A program made the translations under genes and the position numbers. Of a stretch of DNA of 64,000 bases, positions 37,201 through 45,201 are shown piece by piece. The stretch lies in the NCBI GenBank assembly GCA_900551715.1, contig URXG01000003.1:14672-78671 (forward strand). The letters run 5' to 3'. Within the stretch, counting starts at the first letter, position 1, and each line of letters opens with the position of its first letter. Below the pieces are notes generated by a model. It saw only the letters and a program-made list of their open reading frames with translations. It did no database searches and had not been told where the DNA came from. Source of the stretch: an uncultured Blautia sp. (GTDB lineage: Bacteria; Bacillota; Clostridia; Lachnospirales; Lachnospiraceae).

Positions 37201-39265
37201 TGTCATAAGCAGTTTTTTCGTCTCCATATTCGACAGTAGTTTTTCCATGCTCTGTTGTATCAGTGCTGCCATAAGTTTTGGTATTATTGGTATCTGTATG
37301 GAGATTATAAGTATCTGTAGAATCTACAATGCCGGTAGTCTTTGAACCTCCCTGGTTGTTGACAACATACCAGTTATCTGTGGAAGATTTGGAAATTGAT
37401 TCTGCTTCTTCTCGTGTGTAACCATTTTCCTTACACCATTCCTCATCTACACTGATACTGTCCGACCAGCCTTTTGACAATGTCCAGGATGCCGTATCTG
37501 TAGTTGCCTTCTGAGCTGCCTTTGTATAGGAATCCATGAGACTGGTTTCTGTTTTTGAAGAGTGTGTGGTGTTGATCGTGTATGTGACACCACCGCTGAG
37601 TACTTTTCCGAAGTTATCAACGGTACTGACCGGAACGTTTTTGATTTCACCAATCTTATAGGCAAAAACAATTGTTTTCCCATCATCATAGATAACCGGG
37701 TCAGTCAGTTTCTTCTTTTCCCATGCCTGATTACGGTCACTGATCCAGTTGGCATAGAATACTTTATTTCCAGTTTCCCCTGGTTTGATTCTTTCTACCA
37801 TATTACCATTTGCATCAGACCAGCCGGTAAAGGTATACCCATCAAAGGTAAGTGTTGGCAGTACTAATCCATCTGCTGTAGTATAAATAAATTTATCAAT
37901 ATTCTGTTCCCGGTCAACCTGGGCAAATTTTGCTTCTGAATAGTACTGGACAGTGTAGCTGACTGCTTTCCAGTGTGCATAAAATTTATAAGGTTTATCT
38001 ACACTTTCTATTTCTGTAACCCTGTTTGCATTATCTCCGGCACCGTCATACCATCCAAGGAATTTATAGCCATACACTACAGGATCCTTGTCACTGCTGA
38101 GAACCAGCTTATCACCTTTTTTTACAAATTTCGGATTCTTGTTTTCTATCTTATCCTGGCTTACCAGTTCTTCCAGGTAACTGTCTCCATTGGCAAGATC
38201 ATAACTGATAGGCCATGTCTCAATATACCATGGCTGCGGTTCCACATAAGTCACCCCACAGACAGCACAATAAGCCCCCTGGGTCCAACCAGGTTCTTCC
38301 GTAGTAGGTTCAACAGCTGGAATGATAACTTCTGTATGACCTGTTTGAGAAATTATGGTGTCCTCCAAAGTAGTTTCGTGCCTGCCTTTTGCATCACTGT
38401 AATATCGGTTGCAAATAGAACAATACCAGTAATTTTTGTTTCCGTCTTCTGTGCATGTTGGTTCTTTTCGTTCGATTTTTTCTTTTTCATGTTTACATAC
38501 ATGCCAGTGGGAATGTTTCAATTCCACATCATACCCTTGTGCGATATATCTGCGGAGTGTAACCACATCCAGGGAATTCAGCTTGCAGTCATCATTTACA
38601 TCTGCCGCACGTTCATTGATCTCTTCATCGTACCCAACAATATTACGGCGGATTTTTATAATATCTGTTGCATTGATTTTATTATCTGAATTCACATCTC
38701 CCGGTGTAAAATTCGGTGCAACTGTAACGGTTCCCGGATTCGACTGTAATTCAACCGGGTTAAAATCATTGTCGTAAGCATCACCATCTGCCGTTTTTAC
38801 AGATATCTTCATTTCTTTTTCAGGAACACAGTCTGCATCTACATGAAAAGTAAGCGTCAAAATAACTCCATCTTTGATCTCATCTTTTCCAATGCTTACG
38901 CCATCCCAGGTAAACCTGCAGGGTGACGCATAACTGGAGGGACCTGCCATGTTCAGCATTTCAAAGGCTTCTCCGGAAGCCCCATCCACTAATGTAAGTC
39001 CTTCATCGTAGCTTACTTCAAGTGTCGTCCCGATAATTCCAGGATTGTCTTTTATCAGAACGTTTACAACTACAGACTGCCCTGCTTCTGCTTCTTTACT
39101 TTCTACTGTAATTGTTGCTGTTTTCTTTTCTTCCGATTCTGAACCTGCTGCCTGGACTGGAACAGATGACCACAGCATCACGAATGCTAAAATTACAGAC
39201 AGAAATTTTCGCATGTGTTTTATTTTCGTTTTCCCCCTTTCCCATGTTTTTTTATTTTCTCTCAT
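34238..39265 (-). CDS. Giant secreted protein with cohesin, dockerin, InlB-type repeats and BspA repeats
   Basis: 1675 aa. Signal peptide ~18-40; cohesin-like domain ~48-182 (VVNVLIKDNPGIIGTTLEVS); type I-like dockerin ~188-249 with two calcium loops (GDVNSDNKINATDIIKIRR and ADVNDDCKLNSLDVVTLRR); CxxC repeat ~270-345; two InlB/Flg_new repeats ~380-508 (YKFLGWYDGAG, YTFTGWSDANGN). Residues ~530-930 are a Ser/Thr/Gly-rich module with two similar segments (ASWTLSKGWSDSISV, STWNSEKGFSASET). BspA LRR_5 repeats follow (~955-1060), then another InlB repeat near 1310, and a C-terminal beta-rich region. It probably acts in surface adhesion or scaffolding. The first ATG is used, with GGGAGAG upstream. 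Confidence 0.85.
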   Translation of the reverse strand: MRENKKTWERGKTKIKHMRKFLSVILAFVMLWSSVPVQAAGSESEEKKTATITVESKEAEAGQSVVVNVLIKDNPGIIGTTLEVSYDEGLTLVDGASGEAFEMLNMAGPSSYASPCRFTWDGVSIGKDEIKDGVILTLTFHVDADCVPEKEMKISVKTADGDAYDNDFNPVELQSNPGTVTVAPNFTPGDVNSDNKINATDIIKIRRNIVGYDEEINERAADVNDDCKLNSLDVVTLRRYIAQGYDVELKHSHWHVCKHEKEKIERKEPTCTEDGNKNYWYCSICNRYYSDAKGRHETTLEDTIISQTGHTEVIIPAVEPTTEEPGWTQGAYCAVCGVTYVEPQPWYIETWPISYDLANGDSYLEELVSQDKIENKNPKFVKKGDKLVLSSDKDPVVYGYKFLGWYDGAGDNANRVTEIESVDKPYKFYAHWKAVSYTVQYYSEAKFAQVDREQNIDKFIYTTADGLVLPTLTFDGYTFTGWSDANGNMVERIKPGETGNKVFYANWISDRNQAWEKKKLTDPVIYDDGKTIVFAYKIGEIKNVPVSTVDNFGKVLSGGVTYTINTTHSSKTETSLMDSYTKAAQKATTDTASWTLSKGWSDSISVDEEWCKENGYTREEAESISKSSTDNWYVVNNQGGSKTTGIVDSTDTYNLHTDTNNTKTYGSTDTTEHGKTTVEYGDEKTAYDSGSWEFHGDASINYKAGQKGGLEGGATAGGSRDKKFGTDTKTKGNDVTTKEDDKLKKTGSDTDTGGSDQTGTLQHHTTNTTNTSTWNSEKGFSASETSAESKSLAIGVSQKISEKTGVGKSYINTGNDSSTQGQTSAASESNEYASSTTWSNVETKEESITYTTQNTQTGYHRVVMATTADVYGMVAYDIASASYYVYTHSILHDDLHRFEDFSVSSADFNDHQTAQISFDVPSEISDYVNEKMFCTDGLQVNKDGVVEKYTGQDSYVIIPDYKAIDNMDGTRSVVKITGISSKAFQNKPITGIELNKYITDIPDNAFKGCSELWQLDAPGMTSIGDHAFEGCSKLKAFYIGKNVVHLGKNAFPETKSLIIDAANSDVVENAISSGTKAVTINLMDDMTDTLDNMQLSIDDSVAFFKINGYGKTFKNLIIDSNAEMTIINRLNIIGSGKTPLQINSPDTSLRQTTVSNSGVCCILKAEKTELGLYGETKLASEGPNALLLKGAVLTQEKEELATKLNVTGDVVYCEDLVENDNLIFTKGEKRKVDCDTLNKLMTSYDLTFDAKGGECDTKKVTVPTGTPIGQTCKMPTPAKTGFKFGGWKLSDGTLVTDETVFSSGEDQTVYAEWIPEEYTVNWKEVEGGIITVSRVSSPNAGAAIDTLSNGATVYYGDVLTIDYGIKEGFTMREHGTETIEVSGSVEKAAIFIKVIPDEYTVTWNNGTGYTIHVSRTSSPYKEAETGELNSGSAIYYGDTLDITYQAANGYSLGANKGITSVTVSGNLTASDIYASATANSYTYKILYRSTNGTDLGSSSARYAFGTTNTISAPGKDGYNTPGAQSVKWDSTTAKTITFYYSPVGTATTQRVADQWGYQWSGKYGVHYVVDASYQNRTANSVQIQLHWIDIITPQTKYGYTQTITPYINGYCPGVVTLPGWPEPYAGQPERYKEHYTGWVTVSVSPGTRSVSVSGTYNDQNGASSSWSSAISIPTY

Positions 39266-39502
39266 ACCACATCTCTCCCTTCTGTAAATTCATTTTCAGT
39301 ATACCTTTTTGTATTTACAGATTTGTTCCGGACATACAGAGAACCTGCCACCTACATGACCTGCCACTGGCAGCTCATTACGGATGCTTTGGCAACTGGC
39401 AGCTTCTCCTGCATACTTTGGCATAACAACAGCAGGGCCAAATCCATGTCATACAATTCGATTTTCAGAAAATTCAATACAAAAATGTATATTATCAGAT
39501 TT

Positions 39503-39572
39503 ATTATAACTTTCTTCCAACTATCCATAAAGCGATTTACACCAATAGCACGTTTTCTGTAACGAACAGCAT
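39503..39572 (-). promoter_or_regulatory. LytTR-type operator and promoter of the BspA operon (site B)
   Basis: On the minus strand ATGCTGTTCGT (39562-39572) and GTGCTATTGGT (39541-39551) are spaced 21 bp start to start, followed after 32 bp by TATAAT (39503-39508). The layout matches the sites at 50.4 and 53.7 kb. The 9-mer cores fit the AgrA-type repeat with GTT centre separated by 12 bp. The -35 is poor, consistent with activation. Confidence 0.7.
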
Positions 39573-39759
39573 ATTTCGGCAAAACTTCCCTTTTTACACC
39601 ACTTGACATATTCTCCATATTGTTCTATTATGTTTGTGTGAGAACGAAATGTACTTTTCCTTTTATGTTCTTACATCACATTTCGCCTGCTGTGTTTCAC
39701 AGATTCTTACAGGTATTTCTGGCACATCGCCAACACTATTCAATTCTATATTTCATTTG

Positions 39760-39783
39760 TTGGCAGTACCGGAAAGACTGTAA
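39760..39783. repeat. Left copy of a 24-bp imperfect repeat also found at 48505-48528
   Basis: It begins TTGGCAGTACCG and ends CTGTAA, matching the right copy at 21 of 24 positions. It lies 50 bp before the Rpn-family pseudogene and may be the 3' end of an older copy of the same element. Confidence 0.5.
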
Positions 39784-39833
39784 GTATCATACTCATGATT
39801 TCACTTTCCCTTATTACCGGAAAGAGAGGTTTT

Positions 39834-40359
39834 ATGAGTTACACGAAATGCACCTTTGATGAGCTTAATCTCCTGGATGATTTTCTCCTGAATGCCATTG
39901 CATCTGATCCTGAGATTGGAAACGACTTCTGCCGGACACTGATATCTGTTCTTTTACAGAAGGATATTCAGGATCTTCACGTTGTCGCTCAGAAGGTTAT
40001 CATGCCACCTACACCGGGGCATCGTGGCGTACGTCTGGATATTGAAGCCAGGGAATCTTTGGAATTTTCTCCTGGAAGTCCCGGAGATGAATTACAATGA
40101 CGGTCTGGTGTTTTATTATTTTAATGCTTCTGGCACAAAGGGCGGTACTCCTGCCATCAAAGCTATGCTTAATTATCTACAGAACAGCTGCGAATCTAAC
40201 GTTATTAACATTTTGGATCTACTCAGTGACTATGGTGAAATTCCGGAGGATCTGAAGGAACAGATAACTGACCAAAAAGATATTTCTGTATTACGCCACT
40301 GGCACAAACTTGCTGCCAGATCTGCCAGTATTGAAGAATTTCGCCAAAAAATCCTGTAA
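39834..40359 (+). pseudogene. Rpn/PD-(D/E)XK nuclease family transposase, internally deleted and frameshifted
   Basis: The N-terminal part reads CTFDELNLLDDFLLNAIASD and GHRGVRLDIEARES (first catalytic region) in one frame to about 40060. The C-terminal part (LEVPEMNYNDGLVFYYFNAS, GTKGGTPAIKAMLNYLQNS, ending EEFRQKIL) continues in another frame to 40359. Roughly 100 codons between them, which should carry the ExK catalytic residues, are missing. Intact relatives are ~290-330 aa and multicopy in Lachnospiraceae. The start ATG has AGAGAGG upstream. It marks the left edge of the catabolic island. Confidence 0.75.
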
Positions 40360-40367
40360 ACACCAGT

Positions 40368-40410
40368 AATCCCCATAAGACGTTTTTACATATCACGTCC
40401 TATGGGGATT
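40368..40410. terminator. Bidirectional terminator hairpin after the Rpn pseudogene
   Basis: AATCCCCATAAGACG pairs with CGTCCTATGGGGATT around a 13-nt loop. The same hairpin, with its preceding AAATCCTGTAAACAC, recurs at 48520-48582. It also lies downstream of the M24 peptidase gene on the minus strand. Confidence 0.7.
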
Positions 40411-40457
40411 TCGTTAATTTATATCACATTTCATATGGAGTTTAGCCTGAAATTATA

Positions 40458-41552
40458 TTATAAGATCACATTCTCTAAATCTTTTTCATAGGATGTGATT
40501 ACTTTGTGGCCATCTTTGGTTACAAGTACATCATCTTCGATACGAACACCACCAATGCCCGGCAGATAGATACCCGGCTCACAGGTAAAGATCATTCCCT
40601 CTTCCATGATGAGCTCATTAACATCATCCATGTACGGATCTTCATGAATATCAAGACCGATACCATGACCTGTACGATGCAGGAATTTATCGCCATAGCC
40701 GTATTTCTCGATCACCTTTCTAGCTGCCTGGTCAACATATTTCGCCGGTTTTCCAGGTTCAACCTCTGCAATAGCAGCTCTGTTAGCTTCTAATACGATG
40801 TTATAAATATCACGCATCCGTGCATCCGGCTCACCAATGAAGAAGTTACGGGACAGGTCTGCCCAGTAGTACTGATAGCATGTACAGAAGTCAACTGTGA
40901 TCGTGTCACCTTTTTTAATCAGGCGCTCACCCGGCCATCCATGCGGGCTGTCAGAACTCGGTCCTGTTAATGTCTGGATGCATGTAGTCTCTGTAATAAC
41001 GCCCGGTGTCTTAGCCATCGTACAGTACAGATCCAGTGCCATTTCCTTCTCAGAAACGCCTTCTTTCATTATAGTTTTCAGATGATCCAGGGCAACATTT
41101 GCTGCATCAGATGCCTTCATAATCAGCTCGATTTCTAAATCGTCTTTGATCTGACGAGCCAGCTTGAACATATCTGCTACATCTACTAACGGCATATTCA
41201 GTTCATTGAGAATGTTACCAATGCGCATGGAATAGTAGCTCATCTCTACACCCAGTGTAGCACAGCCTGCGATCTGCTCTTTCAAAACCCCGATCGGTCC
41301 AACACTATCCTGATACTGTACCTCTGTAACTGTTGTTCCAGCCATACAGTTGGAGTTTACAGTGGGAATAATCGCATTACAGGTTTCTTTCTCTGCATCA
41401 AGTACCAGACCCAGGAAACGGTCATACGGATGAAGCATAACACCTGTTAAGTGATACATTGTTAAGGAATCACCTACGATTGCTTTGGAAATGTTGTTGC
41501 GACGAAGAGACTCATATGCTTTTTTTCGTCTGTTTTCATATACGTGCTGCAT
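40458..41552 (-). CDS. M24 family metallopeptidase (Xaa-Pro peptidase/prolidase-like)
   Basis: 364 aa. The N-terminal creatinase-like domain spans residues 1-135. The C-terminal pita-bread domain keeps all five metal ligands of M24 enzymes: Asp in ITVDFCTCYQYY, Asp in YWADLSRNFF, His in RTGHGIGLDIHEDP, Glu in FTCEPGIYLPG and Glu in GGVRIEDDV. It should cleave an Xaa-Pro bond or hydrolyse an amidino or N-methyl amino acid, as creatinase relatives do. It is divergent from the racemase-like gene, and its promoter TTGACA-17-TATATT is at 41653-41681. Confidence 0.85.
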   Translation of the reverse strand: MQHVYENRRKKAYESLRRNNISKAIVGDSLTMYHLTGVMLHPYDRFLGLVLDAEKETCNAIIPTVNSNCMAGTTVTEVQYQDSVGPIGVLKEQIAGCATLGVEMSYYSMRIGNILNELNMPLVDVADMFKLARQIKDDLEIELIMKASDAANVALDHLKTIMKEGVSEKEMALDLYCTMAKTPGVITETTCIQTLTGPSSDSPHGWPGERLIKKGDTITVDFCTCYQYYWADLSRNFFIGEPDARMRDIYNIVLEANRAAIAEVEPGKPAKYVDQAARKVIEKYGYGDKFLHRTGHGIGLDIHEDPYMDDVNELIMEEGMIFTCEPGIYLPGIGGVRIEDDVLVTKDGHKVITSYEKDLENVIL

Positions 41553-41652
41553 AATACTTTTCTCCTTTATTATGTTGCATAATTTTTTTACTGCCTATTC
41601 ACTTTTACTCCGAAGTAATTATGTATATTATAAAAACGAGCTTTGTAATTTT

Positions 41653-41776
41653 AATATAAGATAAATTTCGTCTGTTGTCAAGAAGTTTTTATCTTTATAT
41701 TAAATAAAAAAATAAGTGTTTTTTTGTTTAATATACCCAAAGTTTTTGTTGTATAAATTATTTTTTATGATATAAT
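41653..41776. promoter_or_regulatory. Divergent promoters between the M24 peptidase and racemase-like genes
   Basis: Minus strand: TTGACA (41676-41681), 17 bp, TATATT (41653-41658) for the peptidase. Plus strand: TTGTAT (41749-41754), 16 bp, TATAAT (41771-41776) for the racemase-like gene. The rest of the 41553-41866 gap is AT-rich, with GTTTAATATAC-like stretches that could bind the XRE-cupin regulator; this last point is speculative. Confidence 0.7.
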
Positions 41777-41866
41777 AAAGTAAAAGAATTATTATTGTAT
41801 ATTAAAAACGAAGCAGAAATTCATGAAAAAAGCAATACTACTATATTATGTATGGAGGTCTTTATT

Positions 41867-42655
41867 ATGTATTATCAGGCACATGACAAAGATATCGAAA
41901 GAATCTACACAAGAAAAAATCACAAATGCTATGGCATGGGCTTAGGAATCATCATTCTTGATGATGTATATCCGGGATTTCCGGGAGACGTTCGTAATGC
42001 AAGCGCATTCCCATTCCCGATCCAGTATGAAGTCGTTGAAAATGTAGACATCTTTACACTGCTTTACAAAAAAGACAAAAGCTGCTGCTTAGAGCCAATC
42101 CTGAAAGCAGCCAAAAAACTGGAATCCATGGGATGCCGTGCCATCGCAGCTGAGTGCGGATATTTCGCATACTTCCAGACAGCTGTTGCCGGCGAAGTAG
42201 ACGTTCCTGTATTTATGTCCAGCTTACTTCAGGTTCCGTTGATCCAGCAGACAATCGGTCCGAAGAAATCTGTTGGTATTCTTTGTGCTAAAAAGAACTG
42301 CCTGACAGATACCCATCTCGAAAGAGTTGGTATCCAGCCAGGAAGCAATTACTTCGTAAATGGTGCCCAGGATGATTATTCCTGCCATGCCTTTGACACA
42401 CTTTGGGACAAGAATGTACGTCCCGAACAGCCGTGGTCCGATTATGCAAGTGCTGAAAAAAGTATGATTGAAATCGCCAAAGACATGAAAGCGAAACATC
42501 CTGAAATGGGTGCTCTTATGCTGGAATGTACAGGTATGCAACCGTTTGCCAGAGCCATCCAGAGAGAAATCGATATGCCGGTTTACAGTTGGGGGACTCT
42601 TCTTGATTATGCTTATGCAACAAGCGTACATCGTGACTACTACGGACACGTTTGA
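41867..42655 (+). CDS. Aspartate/glutamate racemase superfamily protein
   Basis: 262 aa from the ATG at MYYQAHDKDIERIY (TGGAGG 8 nt upstream). Two cysteines sit where racemases of this fold place their acid/base pair: AAECGYFAYF (about residue 110) and LMLECTGMQPFA (about 228). The surrounding SVGILCAKKNCLTD pattern also fits. The family includes Asp, Glu and hydantoin racemases and maleate isomerases, so the exact reaction is open. It lies in the catabolic island and is followed by its own terminator. Confidence 0.75.
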   Translation: MYYQAHDKDIERIYTRKNHKCYGMGLGIIILDDVYPGFPGDVRNASAFPFPIQYEVVENVDIFTLLYKKDKSCCLEPILKAAKKLESMGCRAIAAECGYFAYFQTAVAGEVDVPVFMSSLLQVPLIQQTIGPKKSVGILCAKKNCLTDTHLERVGIQPGSNYFVNGAQDDYSCHAFDTLWDKNVRPEQPWSDYASAEKSMIEIAKDMKAKHPEMGALMLECTGMQPFARAIQREIDMPVYSWGTLLDYAYATSVHRDYYGHV

Positions 42656-42700
42656 TGTAAAACTTAATACATCCAATTAATCCTTTTCCAATGTATTAAG

Positions 42701-42745
42701 CACCGGATTCAAAATGAACGATTTTTCGGCATTCTGGATCCGGTG
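42701..42745 (+). terminator. Intrinsic terminator after the racemase-like gene
   Basis: CACCGGATTCAAAATG pairs with CATTCTGGATCCGGTG (three non-Watson-Crick positions) and is followed by TTTT. Confidence 0.8.
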
Positions 42746-42808
42746 TTTTACATATAACATAAAAAAAACCGTCATTTTGAATAAAATTCAATTTTTTTAC
42801 ATTTTTTG

Positions 42809-42837
42809 TTTACATATAAAATCTGAAATGATAGAAT
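42809..42837 (+). promoter_or_regulatory. Promoter of the XRE-cupin regulator
   Basis: TTTACA (42809-42814) and TAGAAT (42832-42837) are 17 bp apart. A second TTTACATATAA-like string lies about 60 bp upstream. Confidence 0.6.
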
Positions 42838-42873
42838 CGATTCGATGGGGGAAATAATCAACGGAGGCAGGAT

Positions 42874-43419
42874 ATGAATAAAATCGGACAACAGATTAAG
42901 CTGTATAGAAAGAAAAAAGGATATACATTAGATGATTTATCAGAACGTTGTGGATTGTCAACCAGTTATTTAAGCTTGTTGGAGCGTGGTAAAAACAACC
43001 CTACAATATCAACAGTACAGGGAATATGTACAGCACTTGACGTGTCTATGTCTGATCTGTTTAGTGATATAGAGAAAAACAGATTTATCATCCGGGAAGA
43101 CGAACGCGAATTACTCTTTTCCGAGAAAGATACTTTAAAATACTACTCCTTATCTGACAGAACATGGCCGGTTCAGATGATCACTATGGAGGTCACAGAT
43201 TCTGTTGAACACACCTCTCACAAGCATGTTTTTTCTGAGATCGGACTGATTCTCGAAGGTCAGATGCAGATTACTATAGACGGTGAGACAACAGAGGTCT
43301 CCAAAGGCGACAGCTTATACATCATGCAGGGAAGCGAACACAGCTTCTACAACACTGATACCGTCCCCTGCATATCCTTATGGATTCAGGTCAGAAAGCC
43401 TTCAGACAATACCGATTGA
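42874..43419 (+). CDS. XRE-family transcriptional regulator with C-terminal cupin
   Basis: 181 aa. A helix-turn-helix (residues 6-62: IKLYRKKKGYTLDDLSERCG, LSTSYLSLLERGKNNP) is followed by a cupin domain (~105-175: HTSHKHVFSEIGLILEGQMQ, KGDSLYIMQGSEHSFYN). Regulators of this PuuR/SutR-like architecture control amino acid or amine catabolism, with the cupin binding the effector. It sits in the middle of the island between divergent catabolic units, so it is the likely local regulator. GGAGG precedes the ATG. Confidence 0.88.
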   Translation: MNKIGQQIKLYRKKKGYTLDDLSERCGLSTSYLSLLERGKNNPTISTVQGICTALDVSMSDLFSDIEKNRFIIREDERELLFSEKDTLKYYSLSDRTWPVQMITMEVTDSVEHTSHKHVFSEIGLILEGQMQITIDGETTEVSKGDSLYIMQGSEHSFYNTDTVPCISLWIQVRKPSDNTD

Positions 43420-43453
43420 TACTCTTTTTCTTCAAAATTTCATTATAAACAGG

Positions 43454-43544
43454 CAGGTTCTTCGGAACCTGTTTTTTACGTCGTATTAAAAAACAAAAAA
43501 ATTGCTGCTTTGCAGATCATAGTTTCTTCTTTCTGCAAAGCAGC
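43454..43544. terminator. Back-to-back terminators between the XRE-cupin gene and the serine dehydratase gene
   Basis: Plus strand: CAGGTTC-TTCG-GAACCTG followed by TTTTTT (43454-43477), with a stable UUCG tetraloop. Minus strand: GCTGCTTTGCAGA and its perfect complement (43504-43516, 43532-43544), followed by TTTTTTT, ends the serine dehydratase transcript. Confidence 0.88.
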
Positions 43545-43585
43545 GGCTTTATCGTTTACTGTATTGCCATTTGTTTTATCTATAA

Positions 43586-45193
43586 TCAGCGGGCAGCATC
43601 GCGGATATCCTGTTCTTTTGCCAGCTGCTGACCACAAGGTGTAATGCACAGACCACCTTTACAGGTACAGCGAAGCTCGGACGGAAGCTGTTTTCCTACG
43701 CGGAACAGTGTTTCAGCTGTCTGATCCAACGGAATCAGCGGATCAAAGCCCCCCATAACCATATTTGCACAAACCACAGCATTCGCTGCTGACATAGCAT
43801 TTCTGTTGATACACGGAATCTGTACCAGTCCGGCTACCGGATCGCAGATTGTGCCCAGGATATTCTGCACTGCACAGGAAGCTGCCATACAGGACTGCTC
43901 TGGTGTACCACCCATGAGATACACAAGACCACCTGCTGCCATACCGGAAGCTGCACCAGGCTCAACCTGACATCCGTATAACTCTGCAGAATAATTGCAG
44001 TCTTTGCTCATTACGATACCAATGATAGAGGTAACAAACATTGCTTTGACTTTTTCTTCCAGGCCAAAGCCAAGGTGTGTTGCAGTCCCCAGCACAGAGC
44101 CTGGAAATACACCAGCAGACCCTCCGGTAGGAGCACACAAGACAACGCCCATTGCACTACTATACTCCATAGTAGCCATTGCCCACGGAACTACGGTATT
44201 TAACACACCCATATCCAGTGCTTTCGGATTCTTCTTAACGTACGCTTCTACTTTGCCGGCTGTCGGTCCGATGATACCAGCCATATCGATATCACCTTTA
44301 AGAGCCGCTTTAGAGCTGTGCTCCATTGTATTGACAACATACTCCATGAACTTCCATACTTCATCATATGTCCATCCACTACGAGCCATTTCGTAATCAA
44401 TTGCAAGCTCCCAAAGCTCTTTTTTGGTTTCCTTTGCAACGTTGAGCATCTCTTTTGCGCTTACAAAGGGCAGATCGCAATGTCGATTGGACGGTACCGC
44501 AAGAATAGGAGTCACATAGCGAACCTCTTCTACGCGAGGATTTGCTTTAAACTGCTCCAGAAGTTCCTCAGAAACCGGCTGTCTCTGTTTCAGGTTGATC
44601 AGACATTTTCCCTCTTTCTCGGAAACTGTTGATCCCTCATCCGGAAGAAGATGTGCAGAGAGTTCTTTCATTAAAGCTTCTGCTGCTTCCTTGTTGCAAT
44701 CTGTAAAGAGCAGCACTTCATAGCAGTCACCAACGATTGTGATCGGGTAACCGTCAACTTCCAAAAGCTTTACTGTTCCTCCCCCCGTGGAATCAGAATG
44801 CACTACAACTACTCTGCCTTCTGTATTTTCCAGTGTAAGGTGAGAAATATTCGGTACGATTGGCGGGAAATCTTCGATTACGAATTCGATATCCACTCCC
44901 GCTGCTTTCGCATCAGCAAATGCTGTCAGTGTTGCCGGATCTTCCGGGTGTCTGCCCAGAAGACCGTTAATATATCCCATATCCGAACGCTGTCCCTTAT
45001 ACATCAGTGTGTAAGCACCATCCCTGGCAAAAGCGATTGTTGCTTTTTTCAGCTCACCCGGCAGAAGCTGCCGGGAAAGATAGCCGATTCTGGACGGCCC
45101 ACATGTATGGGAACTTGAAGGGCCAGTCATAACCGGTCCAACGATATCATTAAAAATACTTGGATTCTGTCTTTTCATTTTTATCATTACCAT
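43586..45193 (-). CDS. Iron-sulfur L-serine dehydratase, single chain
   Basis: 535 aa carrying both the beta part (residues ~12-215: GPVMTGPSSSHTCGPSRIG, SDSTGGGTVKLLEVDGYPI) and the alpha part (~225-525: GGSAGVFPGSVLGTATHLGF, SKDCNYSAELYGCQVEPGAA, CDPVAGLVQIPCINRN). The cysteines needed for a [4Fe-4S] cluster are present. It deaminates L-serine, or a serine analogue, to pyruvate and ammonia. The start region has several in-frame ATGs (45193, 45187, 45178) and no good ribosome binding site; translation is probably coupled to the MttB-family gene, which ends 8 bp upstream. Confidence 0.88.
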   Translation of the reverse strand: MVMIKMKRQNPSIFNDIVGPVMTGPSSSHTCGPSRIGYLSRQLLPGELKKATIAFARDGAYTLMYKGQRSDMGYINGLLGRHPEDPATLTAFADAKAAGVDIEFVIEDFPPIVPNISHLTLENTEGRVVVVHSDSTGGGTVKLLEVDGYPITIVGDCYEVLLFTDCNKEAAEALMKELSAHLLPDEGSTVSEKEGKCLINLKQRQPVSEELLEQFKANPRVEEVRYVTPILAVPSNRHCDLPFVSAKEMLNVAKETKKELWELAIDYEMARSGWTYDEVWKFMEYVVNTMEHSSKAALKGDIDMAGIIGPTAGKVEAYVKKNPKALDMGVLNTVVPWAMATMEYSSAMGVVLCAPTGGSAGVFPGSVLGTATHLGFGLEEKVKAMFVTSIIGIVMSKDCNYSAELYGCQVEPGAASGMAAGGLVYLMGGTPEQSCMAASCAVQNILGTICDPVAGLVQIPCINRNAMSAANAVVCANMVMGGFDPLIPLDQTAETLFRVGKQLPSELRCTCKGGLCITPCGQQLAKEQDIRDAAR

Positions 45194-45201
45194 TTTATTT
45201 G

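Larger units (their letters stand above)
39266..39833. other. Leader and promoter region of the BspA operon, then a border repeat
   Basis: About 570 bp without a convincing gene. From right to left it holds the tail-like repeat at 39760-39783, the LytTR-type operator and TATAAT at 39503-39572, and a transcribed leader of roughly 230 nt. The leader contains the palindrome CTGCCACTGGCAG (39361-39373) and the direct repeat ACTGGCAGCT (39366 and 39395). An open frame of 88 codons on the minus strand (39352-39618) starts upstream of the promoter and has no family features, so I do not call it. Confidence 0.5.

Noticed and set aside
39352..39618. An 88-codon minus-strand open frame ahead of the BspA operon
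   Set aside because: It begins upstream of the predicted promoter, overlaps the operator, has no ribosome binding site and shows no family features.
42743..42820. Repeated TTTACATATAA strings as an XRE-cupin operator
   Set aside because: Only two copies in very AT-rich DNA, one of them overlapping the -35 hexamer. No matching copies stand out at the other island promoters.
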